Assembly: GCA_937132065.1 (NCBI GenBank)
Contig: CAKZNT010000053.1
Coordinates: forward strand, 52,027-116,026
DNA: 64,000 bases
Source: an uncultured Loktanella sp.
GTDB lineage: Bacteria > Pseudomonadota > Alphaproteobacteria > Rhodobacterales > Rhodobacteraceae
Direction: 5' to 3'
Shown: piece by piece, positions 35,058 through 45,069 of the stretch
Layout of the letters: every line of letters begins with the position of its first letter
Numbering within the stretch: the stretch's first letter is position 1
Program-made: the position numbers and the translations under genes
The notes under the pieces: model-generated
Seen by the model: the letters and a program-made list of their open reading frames with translations, nothing else
Database searches by the model: none
What the model was told of the DNA's origin: nothing

Positions 35058-35830
35058 CCGACCTCGATATCGCCCACGGGGCAATGGACGCCGACCCCGA
35101 GAACGATGCCAAAAGGCTCCAGTTCTACGAACGGCTTGCGGACACAGAACTTTTCATGCTGCTCGGGGCCGAGGCACAGGGCGACCAAGTCACGCCAGAG
35201 CTCTTTGACATCGACGACCAGCAATATGTGCTGATCTTTGATCGGGAAGAACGACTGACGCAGTTTGTTGGCCGCGAAGCGCCCTATGCGGGGCTGTCGG
35301 GGCGGGTGCTTTGCGAAATGGTCGCGGGGCAGGGGATCGGCTTCGCGCTCAACCTCGAGGTCGCGCCATCAGCGATGCTCATTCCCGCAGATGCGGTCGC
35401 GTGGCTTGGGGCAACCCTTGAAAACAAGCCGCAAGAGGCGCAAGCGCGCCTTACCGAAGTTTCAGCGCCCAAAGGGCTGCCAGAGGCGGTGATCACGGGG
35501 CTTGATCGCAAACTGGCAACAGCGGCAGGGCTGGCCAGTATCGCCTACCTCGCAGCGGCCACCTATGACGACGGATCACGCGGGCACGTCCTCGCCTTTA
35601 TCGACGCGGTTCCGGGGGCAGAGGATGCGCTGGCGCGGGCGGCGGGCGAGGCACTGACGTTCTCGGGGATCGAAGCGGGGACAATGGATGTGCTCTTCGC
35701 GCGAGGCAGCGACCCTCTGGCGGCGCATCTGGTCAAGGTCGGACTAAGGTTCGATCTGCCGGCACTTCACGACCCGCAAGCGCCATCCGCGCCGGGGATG
35801 GACCCGAACAGACCACCCAAACTGCGCTAG
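35054..35830 (+). CDS. SseB-like protein
   Basis: The 258-residue protein carries an SseB N-terminal-type domain (YERLADTELFMLLGAEAQGD; LFDIDDQQYVLIFDREERLT; LCEMVAGQGIGFALNLEVAP) and an acidic C-terminal half. SseB-domain proteins are widespread and poorly characterised in bacteria that lack the Salmonella effector system. It starts in an ATGA overlap with the UDG-like gene, so the two are probably coexpressed. Its 3' end overlaps the convergent dehydrogenase gene by four bases. Confidence 0.75.
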   Translation: MTDLDIAHGAMDADPENDAKRLQFYERLADTELFMLLGAEAQGDQVTPELFDIDDQQYVLIFDREERLTQFVGREAPYAGLSGRVLCEMVAGQGIGFALNLEVAPSAMLIPADAVAWLGATLENKPQEAQARLTEVSAPKGLPEAVITGLDRKLATAAGLASIAYLAAATYDDGSRGHVLAFIDAVPGAEDALARAAGEALTFSGIEAGTMDVLFARGSDPLAAHLVKVGLRFDLPALHDPQAPSAPGMDPNRPPKLR

Positions 35831-36756
35831 TAACCCGCGCTGCGATCAACAAGATTTAGGAACGGCAAACCACTTTCGCCACGCGCGATATTACTTGCAA
35901 TGATCTGTGCTGCGGTATCAGGGCGGGTGGTCGAGGCAATATGCGGGGTGACGGTCACCTGCGGGTGGGCCCAATAGGGGTGATCTTCGGGCAAAGGCTC
36001 CACGCGAAATACATCCAGCGTCGCATGCGCGATCTGACCCGTATTTAACGCGGCAAGCAAGGCATCATCATCAATCAGCGGGCCACGACCAGGGTTGATG
36101 ATAAACGCGCCCTTGGCCATGCGGGCCAAGCGATCCGCGTTCAGCGTGTTCTCGGTGGCAGGGGTATCGGGCAGCAACAAGATCACGACCTGCGCGCCGT
36201 CAAGCGCCTGATCCAGACCCGCCTCGCCATGCAAACAGCGGATGCCCGCGACATCCTTGGCACTACGCGACCAGCCCGTCACAGGGAAACCAAGCGCAAC
36301 AAGGGCATGGCCACAAGCCTCACCCAAGGCCCCAAGGCCCAAAATCGTGACAGGGCGGTCTTGGGCAAGAGGCGGGTAATCGGTGCGCCAAACACCGTCT
36401 TGACCCAGAATATGTGTATCCATGCCAATGTGATGGCGCATCGTATGGGCAACAACCCATTCCACCATGCCGCGGGTCAAACCATGATCCACCATACGGG
36501 CGAGAGGCTGTGTGAGGGTCTTGTTCCCGACAACGGTTTCCACACCAGCCCAAAGGCTCATAACGGCCTTGGTGCGGGTATAGGGGGTGAAATCCGTGAC
36601 AGGACCGTTGGGAGAGAAAACGATGTAATCAACATCGGCAGGGGCGTGATCTTGGGCCAGATTTGCGCTAAGCCCCGCGCTCTGAAAGGCACGGTTTAGC
36701 GGCGCCTCATACTCGGCCCAAGCGGCGGGTTTGGCAGAAAACAGGATATTGAGCAT
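35827..36756 (-). CDS. D-2-hydroxyacid dehydrogenase (GhrA-like glyoxylate/hydroxypyruvate reductase)
   Basis: The 309-residue protein has the NAD(P)-binding motif VTILGLGALGEACGHAL and the catalytic pattern of the D-isomer family: INPGRGPLIDDDALLAALN with its Asp/Glu, and TPHIASTTRPD with the catalytic histidine. The shortened N-terminal domain (LNILFSAKPAAWAEYEAPL) resembles GhrA. It would reduce glyoxylate or hydroxypyruvate in the cytosol. Its first base overlaps the last of rodA, so it is transcribed at the end of the mre-mrd operon, though functionally unrelated. Confidence 0.85.
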   Translation of the reverse strand: MLNILFSAKPAAWAEYEAPLNRAFQSAGLSANLAQDHAPADVDYIVFSPNGPVTDFTPYTRTKAVMSLWAGVETVVGNKTLTQPLARMVDHGLTRGMVEWVVAHTMRHHIGMDTHILGQDGVWRTDYPPLAQDRPVTILGLGALGEACGHALVALGFPVTGWSRSAKDVAGIRCLHGEAGLDQALDGAQVVILLLPDTPATENTLNADRLARMAKGAFIINPGRGPLIDDDALLAALNTGQIAHATLDVFRVEPLPEDHPYWAHPQVTVTPHIASTTRPDTAAQIIASNIARGESGLPFLNLVDRSAGY

Positions 36757-37895
36757 TAGCGTGGCCTATGAACATGGGCGCTTTGGACAAGACCAAAAGC
36801 AACAAGTAAAACCAGCATGGCAGAACCACCGTAACTGACAAGCGGCAAAGGCACGCCAACCACTGGCGCTAGGCCCGTGACCATCGCCATATTGACCGAA
36901 AAGAAGAGAAAGAACGTCATCGCGATACCGATTGTCATCAACGAGGCAAAACGGTCCCGGTTCGAAATCGCGGAAGCGATACAAAAGACGATGATCAGCA
37001 CATAAAGGATCAAAAGGGCAAACGCGCCGATAAACCCGAATTCTTCGGCCAAAGTGGTAAAGATAAAATCGGTGTGCTTCTCGGGCAAAAAGTTTAGCCG
37101 CGACTGCGTGCCCTGCATAAATCCGCGCCCCGTCCAGCCGCCAGAGCCAAAGGCGATCTTGGCTTGGGTAATATGATAGCCCGCGCCAAGCGGGTCGTTT
37201 GACGGGTCAAGAAAGGTATCAATGCGGCGATATTGATAGTCTTTCAAAAGCTGCCAATCGGTCCCACGGCTTTTGAACACAGCGACAATCGCGCCAACGC
37301 CCGCAGCGATGACCGTGCCGAAATAAGCCCAGTGAACACCCGCAACAAACATGATCGTAGCGCCGCCAAACAAGAGTAATAGGGCCGTTCCAAGATCAGG
37401 CTGGCTGAGGACCAAAGCGGTTGGAATCAAGATCACCAGCACAGGCAGGATAACCCAGATGGGATGGGATGTTTTGTTGGTTGGCAACCAGTCGTAATAG
37501 GCCGCGAGGGCCATCACGAGCGTAATCTTTGTCATCTCGGAGGGCTGCAAACGCATGAAGCCAAGGTCGATCCAGCGCTGGGCACCCATGCCGACCTCGC
37601 CGAATAATTCCACAGCCACAAGCAGCAATAGCGAAATGCCAAAGGCAAGCGCCGAGATATTGCGCCAGAACCAGATCGGGACCATCGCAACGCCGATCAT
37701 CAGCACGATCCCAACGCCAAAGCGTTTGACCTGCGGCGCCATCCACGGATCAACCGAGCCACCCGCCACCGAGTAAAGCATCACAAACCCAGCGCCCGCA
37801 ACCGCCGTCAAAAGCACGATTATCGGCCAGTTCAAATAGAATAACTTGCGAAAGCCTGTGGGCACATATTTGGCGTTATACTCAAGATAACTCAT
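36756..37895 (-). CDS. rodA: Rod-shape peptidoglycan glycosyltransferase RodA (SEDS family)
   Basis: The 379-residue protein has around ten hydrophobic segments and SEDS motifs such as GAQRWIDLGFMRLQPSEMTK and VVGVPLPLVSYGGSAML. It polymerises lipid II into glycan strands in the elongasome together with PBP2. The gene starts three bases after the mrdA stop. Length and order (mreBCD-mrdA-rodA) are as usual for alphaproteobacteria. Confidence 0.95.
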   Translation of the reverse strand: MSYLEYNAKYVPTGFRKLFYLNWPIIVLLTAVAGAGFVMLYSVAGGSVDPWMAPQVKRFGVGIVLMIGVAMVPIWFWRNISALAFGISLLLLVAVELFGEVGMGAQRWIDLGFMRLQPSEMTKITLVMALAAYYDWLPTNKTSHPIWVILPVLVILIPTALVLSQPDLGTALLLLFGGATIMFVAGVHWAYFGTVIAAGVGAIVAVFKSRGTDWQLLKDYQYRRIDTFLDPSNDPLGAGYHITQAKIAFGSGGWTGRGFMQGTQSRLNFLPEKHTDFIFTTLAEEFGFIGAFALLILYVLIIVFCIASAISNRDRFASLMTIGIAMTFFLFFSVNMAMVTGLAPVVGVPLPLVSYGGSAMLVLLVAFGLVQSAHVHRPR

Positions 37896-37898
37896 CGG

Positions 37899-39839
37899 TT
37901 ACGCCCTGTCCTGACCGCTGGACCCCGGTGGGATACGTTCACGAATTTTGCGCTGTTGCTCACGAATGCGGCCCCGCACATTCGACGGATAGGCAGTCAG
38001 CGGCGGCTCGCCATCATATAGGGCTTGCAGCATAATATCGCGGGCAATTGGCGCCGCAATTGAAGATCCACCGCCACCATGCTCGACAATAATCGCAACG
38101 GCGAACTTGGGGTTATCGACAGGGGCGAAACTGACGAAAAGGGCGTGGTCGCGGCGTTCCCACGGAAGGTCCGCGTTCCGCGTCACACCACGCGCACGTT
38201 CTTCGGCGGTGATGCGACGGACCTGACTTGTGCCGGTTTTGCCAGCCATCTTCATCGAGGCTTCGACAATGCGCGACCGGTAGGCCGTGCCGCGCGAACT
38301 GTTCACAACATCCGACATCGAGTCGCGCACGCGGCGCAGATAATTCTCGTTGATCCCCTGATCGGGGCCAAGGCCGCTGGGCTGTTCAACCCCGTCAATA
38401 GAGCGGACAAGGCGGGGCGTGATCTCGCGACCCGTGGCAATGCGGCCCGCCATCACGGCCAGTTGCAGCGGCGACGACAGAACATAACCCTGCCCGATCG
38501 AGGCGTTCACAGTATCCCCGATACGCCAGTCTTCGCCGCGGACCTCTTTCTTCCATGCTTTATCGGGCGCAAGACCCGACGCCACAGCAGAAAGCGGCAG
38601 ATCGTGGCGAATGCCCAGCCCCATCTTGCGAGCCATCTCTGCGATCTTGTCGATGCCAACACGCTGGGAAATCTCGTAATAATAGCAATCGCAAGACTGC
38701 TTCATGCTTTCGTGCAGGTTGATGTTGCCATGACCCGCGCGTTTCCAGCAGTGGAACCGCGTGCCATAAACCTCGACCCAGCCTTTGCAGCGAATAGTCT
38801 CTTCGGGGGTGACCTTACCGTCCTCAAGGGCGGCAAGTGCAGTGACCATCTTGAAGGTTGATCCCGGAGGATACGTGCCCTGCACAGCCTTGGCCGCAAG
38901 CGGGCGATAGATGTTCTCGTTCAACTCGCGCCAGTTCTTGGACGAGATGCCACGGACAAACTGGTTTGGATCAAATGTTGGGGCAGAGGCCACAGCACGC
39001 AGATCACCGTTCTCAAGATCAAGCACAACTGCGCCCGCAGATTGCCCCTCTAGGCGGGCCTGCACATAAGATTGCAATCGGGCGTCAACGGTTAGTTGCA
39101 CATCCGCCCCCGAAGCGCCCTCCTTGCGATCAAGCTCGCGCATGACGCGGCCAATGGCGTTGACCTCAATGCGCTTGGTTCCAGCCGTGCCGCGCAATTG
39201 GCGCTCTAGCTTGTTTTCCGCACCCGTCTTGCCGATCTGGAATTTCGGGATCTGCAAAAGAGGGTCTTGGTCGTCAATGCGGCTCAAGTCGTAGTCACTT
39301 ACGGGGCCAACATAGCCAACGACATGGCCCATATCCGCGCCCCACGGGTAAATGCGGCTCAGACCGACCTCGGCGCTAATCCCGGGCAGGGCGGGGGCAT
39401 TGATGTTGACGCGGGCCACATCCTCCCACGTCAGACGATCCGCAATCGTGACAGGAACAAACGGAGAGCGACGGCTCATTTCGTCCATAGCACGCGCGAG
39501 GTTTTCAGGGTCGAGGGGGACAATCTTGGTCAGCCGCTCAAGGACCTCACCCACGTCACCCGCATCCTCGCGGACCATGACAACACGATAGTTTTGCTCG
39601 TTGGCGGCAATCGGCAAACCCTTGAGATCAAAGATCAGACCGCGGGCGGGCGGGAGCAAGCGGATGTTGATACGGTTTTCTTCGGCAAGCAGGCGAAAGT
39701 GATCGGCCTGCTCGACCTGCATCGCCTTCATGCGAAAGCCAAGCGCGCCGACAATACCAAGCTGGGCGGCGCCCACGACAAAGGCGCGGCGGCCAATCCG
39801 GCGGGCACTGTCTTCGGTATCGCGGGTATTGCGTTTCAC
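37899..39839 (-). CDS. mrdA: Penicillin-binding protein 2 (elongation transpeptidase)
   Basis: The 646-residue class B PBP has an N-terminal membrane anchor (FVVGAAQLGIVGALGF), a dimerisation domain, and a C-terminal transpeptidase with SxxK in PPGSTFKMVTALAAL (near residue 330), the second motif in MKQSCDCYYYEIS (SCD) and KTG in MAGKTGTSQV. It cross-links the glycan made by RodA. It overlaps the mreD end by four bases. Confidence 0.95.
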   Translation of the reverse strand: MKRNTRDTEDSARRIGRRAFVVGAAQLGIVGALGFRMKAMQVEQADHFRLLAEENRINIRLLPPARGLIFDLKGLPIAANEQNYRVVMVREDAGDVGEVLERLTKIVPLDPENLARAMDEMSRRSPFVPVTIADRLTWEDVARVNINAPALPGISAEVGLSRIYPWGADMGHVVGYVGPVSDYDLSRIDDQDPLLQIPKFQIGKTGAENKLERQLRGTAGTKRIEVNAIGRVMRELDRKEGASGADVQLTVDARLQSYVQARLEGQSAGAVVLDLENGDLRAVASAPTFDPNQFVRGISSKNWRELNENIYRPLAAKAVQGTYPPGSTFKMVTALAALEDGKVTPEETIRCKGWVEVYGTRFHCWKRAGHGNINLHESMKQSCDCYYYEISQRVGIDKIAEMARKMGLGIRHDLPLSAVASGLAPDKAWKKEVRGEDWRIGDTVNASIGQGYVLSSPLQLAVMAGRIATGREITPRLVRSIDGVEQPSGLGPDQGINENYLRRVRDSMSDVVNSSRGTAYRSRIVEASMKMAGKTGTSQVRRITAEERARGVTRNADLPWERRDHALFVSFAPVDNPKFAVAIIVEHGGGGSSIAAPIARDIMLQALYDGEPPLTAYPSNVRGRIREQQRKIRERIPPGSSGQDRA

Positions 39840-40375
39840 AGGCGGTGACCTTTGCTATCAACTTGGCCCAAGGCAGGACGGCTCACGCCAAACAGGAAAT
39901 GGGCAACGACGACGACCAACGGGTAGAATATGATGGTCATCATCATTTGGATCAAGGTCAAGGCAAGCGGGGCCTGATTCGTCATCACAACCATGAGAGC
40001 GGCGCGGTTTATCAAGGTGATCGCCACGATCCCCGCGGCCACTGTGCCCCACTCGAGGGCAAACGGCATATTGCGAATGCCATGTGCACGGGCGCGCAGG
40101 ATTTCGGACAAAATGACAACCAACGCCGACCATAGACCGGGTGGGCGCTGGAACAGCAGATCGGCAAGAAAGACCAAAGCGGCCACGCTGATCACAGGGG
40201 CGTAATCGGGTCTGCGCGAGACCCATACCAAAATGGCGGCCAACCCCCAATTCGGTGCGGCCCAGATGCTTGGTCGGGTATCGAGCGGCAAAAGCTGGGC
40301 GAGTATCAAGACCACGCCAAACACGAAAAATACCAACCGGCCAAACCAGATGCGGGTTGTCGGGGCATCAGCCAT
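39836..40375 (-). CDS. mreD: Rod-shape-determining protein MreD
   Basis: The protein has about 179 residues and is nearly all hydrophobic, with five or six predicted transmembrane helices (LVFFVFGVVLILAQLLPL; LAAILVWVSRRPDYAPVISV; GTVAAGIVAITLINRAALMV). It links MreC to the elongation machinery. I chose the ATG at 40375 (MADAPTTRIWFGR), which overlaps mreC by 8 bases; an upstream in-frame start would add 22 residues that are simply the mreC tail out of frame. Confidence 0.88.
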   Translation of the reverse strand: MADAPTTRIWFGRLVFFVFGVVLILAQLLPLDTRPSIWAAPNWGLAAILVWVSRRPDYAPVISVAALVFLADLLFQRPPGLWSALVVILSEILRARAHGIRNMPFALEWGTVAAGIVAITLINRAALMVVMTNQAPLALTLIQMMMTIIFYPLVVVVAHFLFGVSRPALGQVDSKGHRL

Positions 40376-41267
40376 CGGTTGGCTCCACCTCGGGCGCAGG
40401 CTGTGGCAGGATGTCAGGGGCCAACAACCCGCCCGGATCAAGGATTACCTCATGCGGGCGGGCACGCAAAACACGCAAGAACTCGAGGCGGCCATAGTCA
40501 GCCGACAGGCGGACACGCAAACGGCGATCCACGCCAAGCGCGACTTGACCAACAAGCAGATCAGCAGGAAAAACCCCACCGTCACCAGAGCTGACCACAC
40601 GGTCACCGGGGCGGACCAAATCGGCATTCTCAAGAAACTCGATGGGGGGATTGAGCGTGTTGTCGCCCGTCAAAATCGCCTTTTGACCAGAGGGCTGGAT
40701 CGTCACAGGGATGCGGCTTGATGTATCCGTGAGCAGAATAACACGCGAGGTGCGTTCACCCACGCCCGAAATACGGCCAACAAGCCCGATCCCGTCCATC
40801 GCGGGCCAGCCATCAATGATGCCATCACGCGCGCCAACATTCAGCAGAACAGACTGGCGAAACGGCGACCCGCTATCGGTCAGCACAACACCCGTGACAT
40901 AGGTAAACTGCGGATCAAGGCGGACATTGTTAAGATCGAGCAGCTTTGCGTTCTCTTGCTCAAGCTGCAACGCGGCCTCTTTCCATGCCTTCATCTGCTG
41001 TAATTCGCGGCGCAAATCGCCGTTCTGGGCAGATAGCTGTTGATAAGACTGAAAGTCGTCAACCAGATTGGCGATGCCCGTAACAGGGGTCATTACCCAA
41101 TCAAACGACGGCACAAAACGGTCGATGACTGCCGCGCGAAACCGCTCGACGCGGGGGCTATCAATGCGCCAAACGAGGAAAATACCCAAAAGAGCAAAGA
41201 CGAGCAGCCCGACCAGCAATCTGCGGATCGGGCCGAAATAGTCTTCGCTGTTTTGCTCTTTTGCCAA
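40368..41267 (-). CDS. mreC: Rod-shape-determining protein MreC
   Basis: The 299-residue protein has one N-terminal transmembrane helix (LLVGLLVFALLGIFLVW), a coiled coil (about 70-110: LSAQNGDLRRELQQMKAWKE) and a periplasmic two-barrel domain with the conserved VLLNVGARDGIIDGWPAMD and RPGDRVVSSGDGGVFPADL. It activates PBP2 and scaffolds the elongasome in the periplasm. It lies 14 bases after mreB and overlaps mreD. Confidence 0.95.
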   Translation of the reverse strand: MAKEQNSEDYFGPIRRLLVGLLVFALLGIFLVWRIDSPRVERFRAAVIDRFVPSFDWVMTPVTGIANLVDDFQSYQQLSAQNGDLRRELQQMKAWKEAALQLEQENAKLLDLNNVRLDPQFTYVTGVVLTDSGSPFRQSVLLNVGARDGIIDGWPAMDGIGLVGRISGVGERTSRVILLTDTSSRIPVTIQPSGQKAILTGDNTLNPPIEFLENADLVRPGDRVVSSGDGGVFPADLLVGQVALGVDRRLRVRLSADYGRLEFLRVLRARPHEVILDPGGLLAPDILPQPAPEVEPTDG

Positions 41268-41281
41268 GGGTGGCCCCTCGC

Positions 41282-42385
<1,104 letters not shown>

Positions 42386-42551
42386 TTATAGGGAAGGGCG
42401 GGGCTATGGGAAAGGGGCAAACCCGATTGGTTTTGGCAAGGTCACGCCGACAATCAGGAAATCGACCATCGGCAATTACCTGAAATGTTCGAAAAGTATA
42501 ATTCTAGGTGATTTTGAACCTGCGAAACGTCTACGCAGATTGAAATAGTGA

Positions 42552-42575
42552 AAGGACGGCGCATTTACGCCGCCC
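42552..42575 (-). terminator. Weak terminator-like hairpin after leuA
   Basis: Read leftward, GGGGCGGCG and CGCCGTCC flank the loop TAAATG and are followed by a short T-run (CTTTC). It lies 11 bases after the leuA stop. The tail is poor, so termination efficiency is uncertain. Confidence 0.45.
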
Positions 42576-42585
42576 CTCAATTTTG

Positions 42586-44139
42586 TCAAACGTCCTTGTA
42601 AGAAACGCCCTTGGTATCGTAGCCAACCTGACTTTGCTCGCGGCGCACGATCAAGCGGTTCAGCGCGTTCACATAGGCCTTAACCGAGGCGACGACGGTG
42701 TCGGTGTCTGCGGACTGGCCTGTTGCGATGCGGCCGTCTTCCTCCATGCGGACCGAGACTGTAGCCTGCGCATCCGTGCCCTCGGTGACCGCGCTCACTT
42801 GGTAAAGCTGCAAACGGGCCTCGTGTGTTACCAGTGCTTTCACAGCGTTAAACGCGGCATCAACAGGGCCGTCACCTGTAGCAGTTGTCGCCGCTTCAAC
42901 GCCGCCTACCTCAAGGGTCAAATCGGCAGTCTGTGGGCCTTGCGTGCCACAAACAACGCGCAGCGACTTCAGCTTGACGTGGTCTTCTTCACCCTCGTTC
43001 TGGCGGATAATGGCGATCAGGTCGTCGTCATAAACTTCCTTTTTGCGATCGGCCAATTCCTTGAAGCGGACGAAAATATCAGCCAGCTGGTTATCGGCCA
43101 TATCATAGCCAAGCTCGACCAACTTTGCGCGCAATGCAGCGCGGCCTGAATGCTTGCCAAGCGGCAAAGACGTGCCGGCCAAACCTACATCCTCGGGGCG
43201 CATGATCTCGAAAGTTTCTTTGTTCTTCAGCATGCCGTCTTGGTGAATGCCGCTTTCATGGGCAAAGGCATTCTTGCCGACAATCGCCTTGTTGAACTGA
43301 ACCGCAAACCCCGAAACCGTGGCCACGCGGCGCGAGATGTTCATGATCTTGGTCGTATCAACGCGGGTCGCATAGGGCATGATGTCAGGGCGGACCTTAA
43401 GCGCCATGACGATCTCTTCCAGCGCCGTGTTGCCCGCACGTTCGCCCAAACCGTTGATGGTGCATTCAACCTGACGCGCGCCACCTGCAACAGCGGCCAG
43501 CGAATTGGCGGTCGCCATGCCAAGGTCGTTGTGACAGTGGGTCGCAAAGATGATCTCGTCCGCGCCGGGAACCGTGTCGATCAAACGACGGATCAGATCG
43601 GCACTCTCGACGGGGGCAGTATAGCCAACTGTGTCGGGAATGTTGATCGTGGTCGCACCTGCCTTGATCGCGATCTCGACAACGCGACACAGGTAATCCC
43701 ACTCGGTGCGAGTGGCGTCCATCGGGGACCACTGCACGTTATCACACAGATTACGGGCGTGGGTCACAGTGTCATGAATGCGCACCGCCATCTCGTCCAT
43801 TGTCAGGTTCGGAATGGCGCGGTGCAATTCGGACGTGCCGATAAACGTGTGAATGCGCGGCGATTTCGCGTGTTTCACAGCCTCCCAGCAACGGTCGATA
43901 TCCTTGTAGTTGGCGCGGGCCAAACCACAGATTGTGGCGCTCTTGGAAAGGCGCGAAATCTCGGACACCGCCTTGAAATCGCCCTCAGAGGCAATCGGGA
44001 AACCGGCTTCGATAATATCGACGCCCATTTCGTCGAGCAATTCGGCGATCTCCAGCTTTTCGGCGTGGGTCATGGTCGCACCAGGGGATTGCTCACCATC
44101 GCGCAGCGTGGTGTCGAAAATCAACACTTGATCAGTCAT
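42586..44139 (-). CDS. leuA: 2-isopropylmalate synthase
   Basis: The 517-residue enzyme performs the first committed step of leucine synthesis, condensing acetyl-CoA with 2-ketoisovalerate. The catalytic TIM barrel shows FDTTLRDGEQSPGATMT at the N-terminus and the metal-binding FATHCHNDLGMATANSLA. The C-terminal regulatory domain (about 390-517, e.g. VSVRMEEDGRIATGQ) carries the leucine feedback site. It is monocistronic here. A leucine-rich leader peptide and interlocking stems lie between its promoter and start, indicating attenuation by leucine supply. Confidence 0.96.
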   Translation of the reverse strand: MTDQVLIFDTTLRDGEQSPGATMTHAEKLEIAELLDEMGVDIIEAGFPIASEGDFKAVSEISRLSKSATICGLARANYKDIDRCWEAVKHAKSPRIHTFIGTSELHRAIPNLTMDEMAVRIHDTVTHARNLCDNVQWSPMDATRTEWDYLCRVVEIAIKAGATTINIPDTVGYTAPVESADLIRRLIDTVPGADEIIFATHCHNDLGMATANSLAAVAGGARQVECTINGLGERAGNTALEEIVMALKVRPDIMPYATRVDTTKIMNISRRVATVSGFAVQFNKAIVGKNAFAHESGIHQDGMLKNKETFEIMRPEDVGLAGTSLPLGKHSGRAALRAKLVELGYDMADNQLADIFVRFKELADRKKEVYDDDLIAIIRQNEGEEDHVKLKSLRVVCGTQGPQTADLTLEVGGVEAATTATGDGPVDAAFNAVKALVTHEARLQLYQVSAVTEGTDAQATVSVRMEEDGRIATGQSADTDTVVASVKAYVNALNRLIVRREQSQVGYDTKGVSYKDV

Positions 44140-44157
44140 TTTGGGTATTCCTTGTTT

Positions 44158-44230
44158 TCCTTAGCCTTTAGCGGTGCGAGTCCCCTCTGAGCGGTCGCAC
44201 CAACATGGCACGCTCAGAGGCAGCTAAGGA
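44158..44230 (-). promoter_or_regulatory. leuA leader RNA: three interlocking stems (attenuator)
   Basis: Three pairings can be drawn on the minus strand. Outer stem: TCCTTAGC (44230-44223) with GCTAAGGA (44165-44158), 8 bp. Second: CCTCTGAGCG (44220-44211) with CGCTCAGAGG (44193-44184), 10 bp. Third: GGTGCGA (44201-44195) with TCGCACC (44179-44173), 7 bp. The second and third interleave, so they form either a pseudoknot or alternative folds. The outer stem starts within the leucine codons of the leader peptide and ends beside the leuA ribosome site. No T-run follows, which favours translational or Rho-linked attenuation over intrinsic termination. Confidence 0.7.
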
Positions 44231-44294
44231 GTAGTAGCGCGCGCAGGTTTAGACCCAATGGGCCACCTGAAATGATATGTGCGCTCGTTTTCAT
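44214..44294 (-). CDS. leuL: Leucine-rich leader peptide of leuA (26 residues)
   Basis: An ATG at 44294 opens a 26-codon frame ending at TGA (44216-44214), 74 bases before leuA. It contains eight leucines, clustered as PLGLNLRALLLLSCL, with a run of four consecutive leucine codons (CTA CTA CTC CTT). This is the classic composition of a leucine attenuator peptide: ribosomes would stall on that run when leucyl-tRNA is scarce and change the downstream RNA fold. The run overlaps the first arm of the outer stem, and the stop codon lies in the first arm of the 10-bp stem. No ribosome site precedes the ATG; the -10 element lies 8 bases upstream, so the message is probably leaderless. Confidence 0.82.
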   Translation of the reverse strand: MKTSAHIISGGPLGLNLRALLLLSCL

Positions 44295-44301
44295 GTTGCG
44301 G

Positions 44302-44307
44302 ACTATA
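44302..44307 (-). promoter_or_regulatory. leuA -10 promoter element
   Basis: On the minus strand TATAGT lies seven bases before the leader-peptide ATG. A transcription start about seven bases downstream would fall on or next to that ATG. A -35 candidate about 16 bases upstream (TTTCCA) is weak. Confidence 0.5.
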
Positions 44308-44427
44308 GCCAGCTTTTGCGCGATGGAAACCCTGTTTTTGGGGGCCAGCCCCCAATCCCCCGACATATTTTCACTCAAAAGAAACCAAAGGGCTGGCCGA
44401 AAACGCTTTGTGCGCTACCTGAACGAG

Positions 44428-45069
44428 ATGAAAAAGGTTCTGATCATTGGCGCATCTGGTGGTATCGGTAAGGCGCTTACCGCAGCCTTCCGCGACCAAG
44501 AGGTGACCACGCTTTCTCGCACACGGGACGGATTTGATGTCGCCGTGCCAGCGCATGCGGAGCGACTGCTAACGGGGCTGGATGGCCCGTTTGACACGAT
44601 CATCATCGCAATCGGGGTGCTTGGCACGCCCGAGAAATCTCTGGACGCCATCACGCTGGATGAACTCAGGTCGGTCTTTGCGGTCAATACATTTGGACCC
44701 GCATTGATCCTGCGACATGTGCCGCGTCTGTTATCTGTCGGGGGCAAGGTGGCCGTGCTGTCTGCGCGGGTCGGGTCCATCGGAGATAACGCGATCGGGG
44801 GCTGGCACAGCTACCGCGCCTCAAAGGCGGCGCTAAACCAGTTGATCAGGGGCGCGGCCATCGAGCTGTCGCGCACGCACAAGGGATCGGTCTGCGTGGC
44901 GCTTCATCCGGGCACGGTGCAAACGGCATTCACGGCCAAATACGCGGGGCGGCATCGGACAGTGCCCTCAACGCAGGCCGCAGAAAACCTGCGAAAGGTT
45001 ATTGCGGACCTCGATGCATCCCAAACAGGATCATTCCTTGATTACGCAGGGAAGCCTATTCCGTGGTAG
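44428..45069 (+). CDS. Short-chain dehydrogenase/reductase (C-factor-like)
   Basis: The 213-residue protein has the Rossmann motif VLIIGASGGIGKAL at its N-terminus, NTFGPALILRHVPRLL in the middle and the catalytic YRASKAALN. Its short length and the segment LSARVGSIGDNAIGGWHSY match the CsgA/C-factor-like SDR group. The substrate is unknown. I chose the ATG at 44428, which puts the nucleotide-binding motif at the usual place; upstream in-frame ATGs would run through the leuA promoter region. The last 14 bases overlap the convergent MORN gene. Confidence 0.85.
   Translation: MKKVLIIGASGGIGKALTAAFRDQEVTTLSRTRDGFDVAVPAHAERLLTGLDGPFDTIIIAIGVLGTPEKSLDAITLDELRSVFAVNTFGPALILRHVPRLLSVGGKVAVLSARVGSIGDNAIGGWHSYRASKAALNQLIRGAAIELSRTHKGSVCVALHPGTVQTAFTAKYAGRHRTVPSTQAAENLRKVIADLDASQTGSFLDYAGKPIPW

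Noticed and set aside
43150..44190. 346-residue frame antisense to leuA
   Set aside because: No recognisable family; leuA on the other strand is unambiguous.
44158..44230. SAM-II or other metabolite riboswitch pseudoknot upstream of leuA
   Set aside because: The interleaved stems recall an H-type pseudoknot, but the sequence lacks the SAM-II conserved core as I know it, and a leucine-rich leader peptide overlapping the stems explains the structure better.
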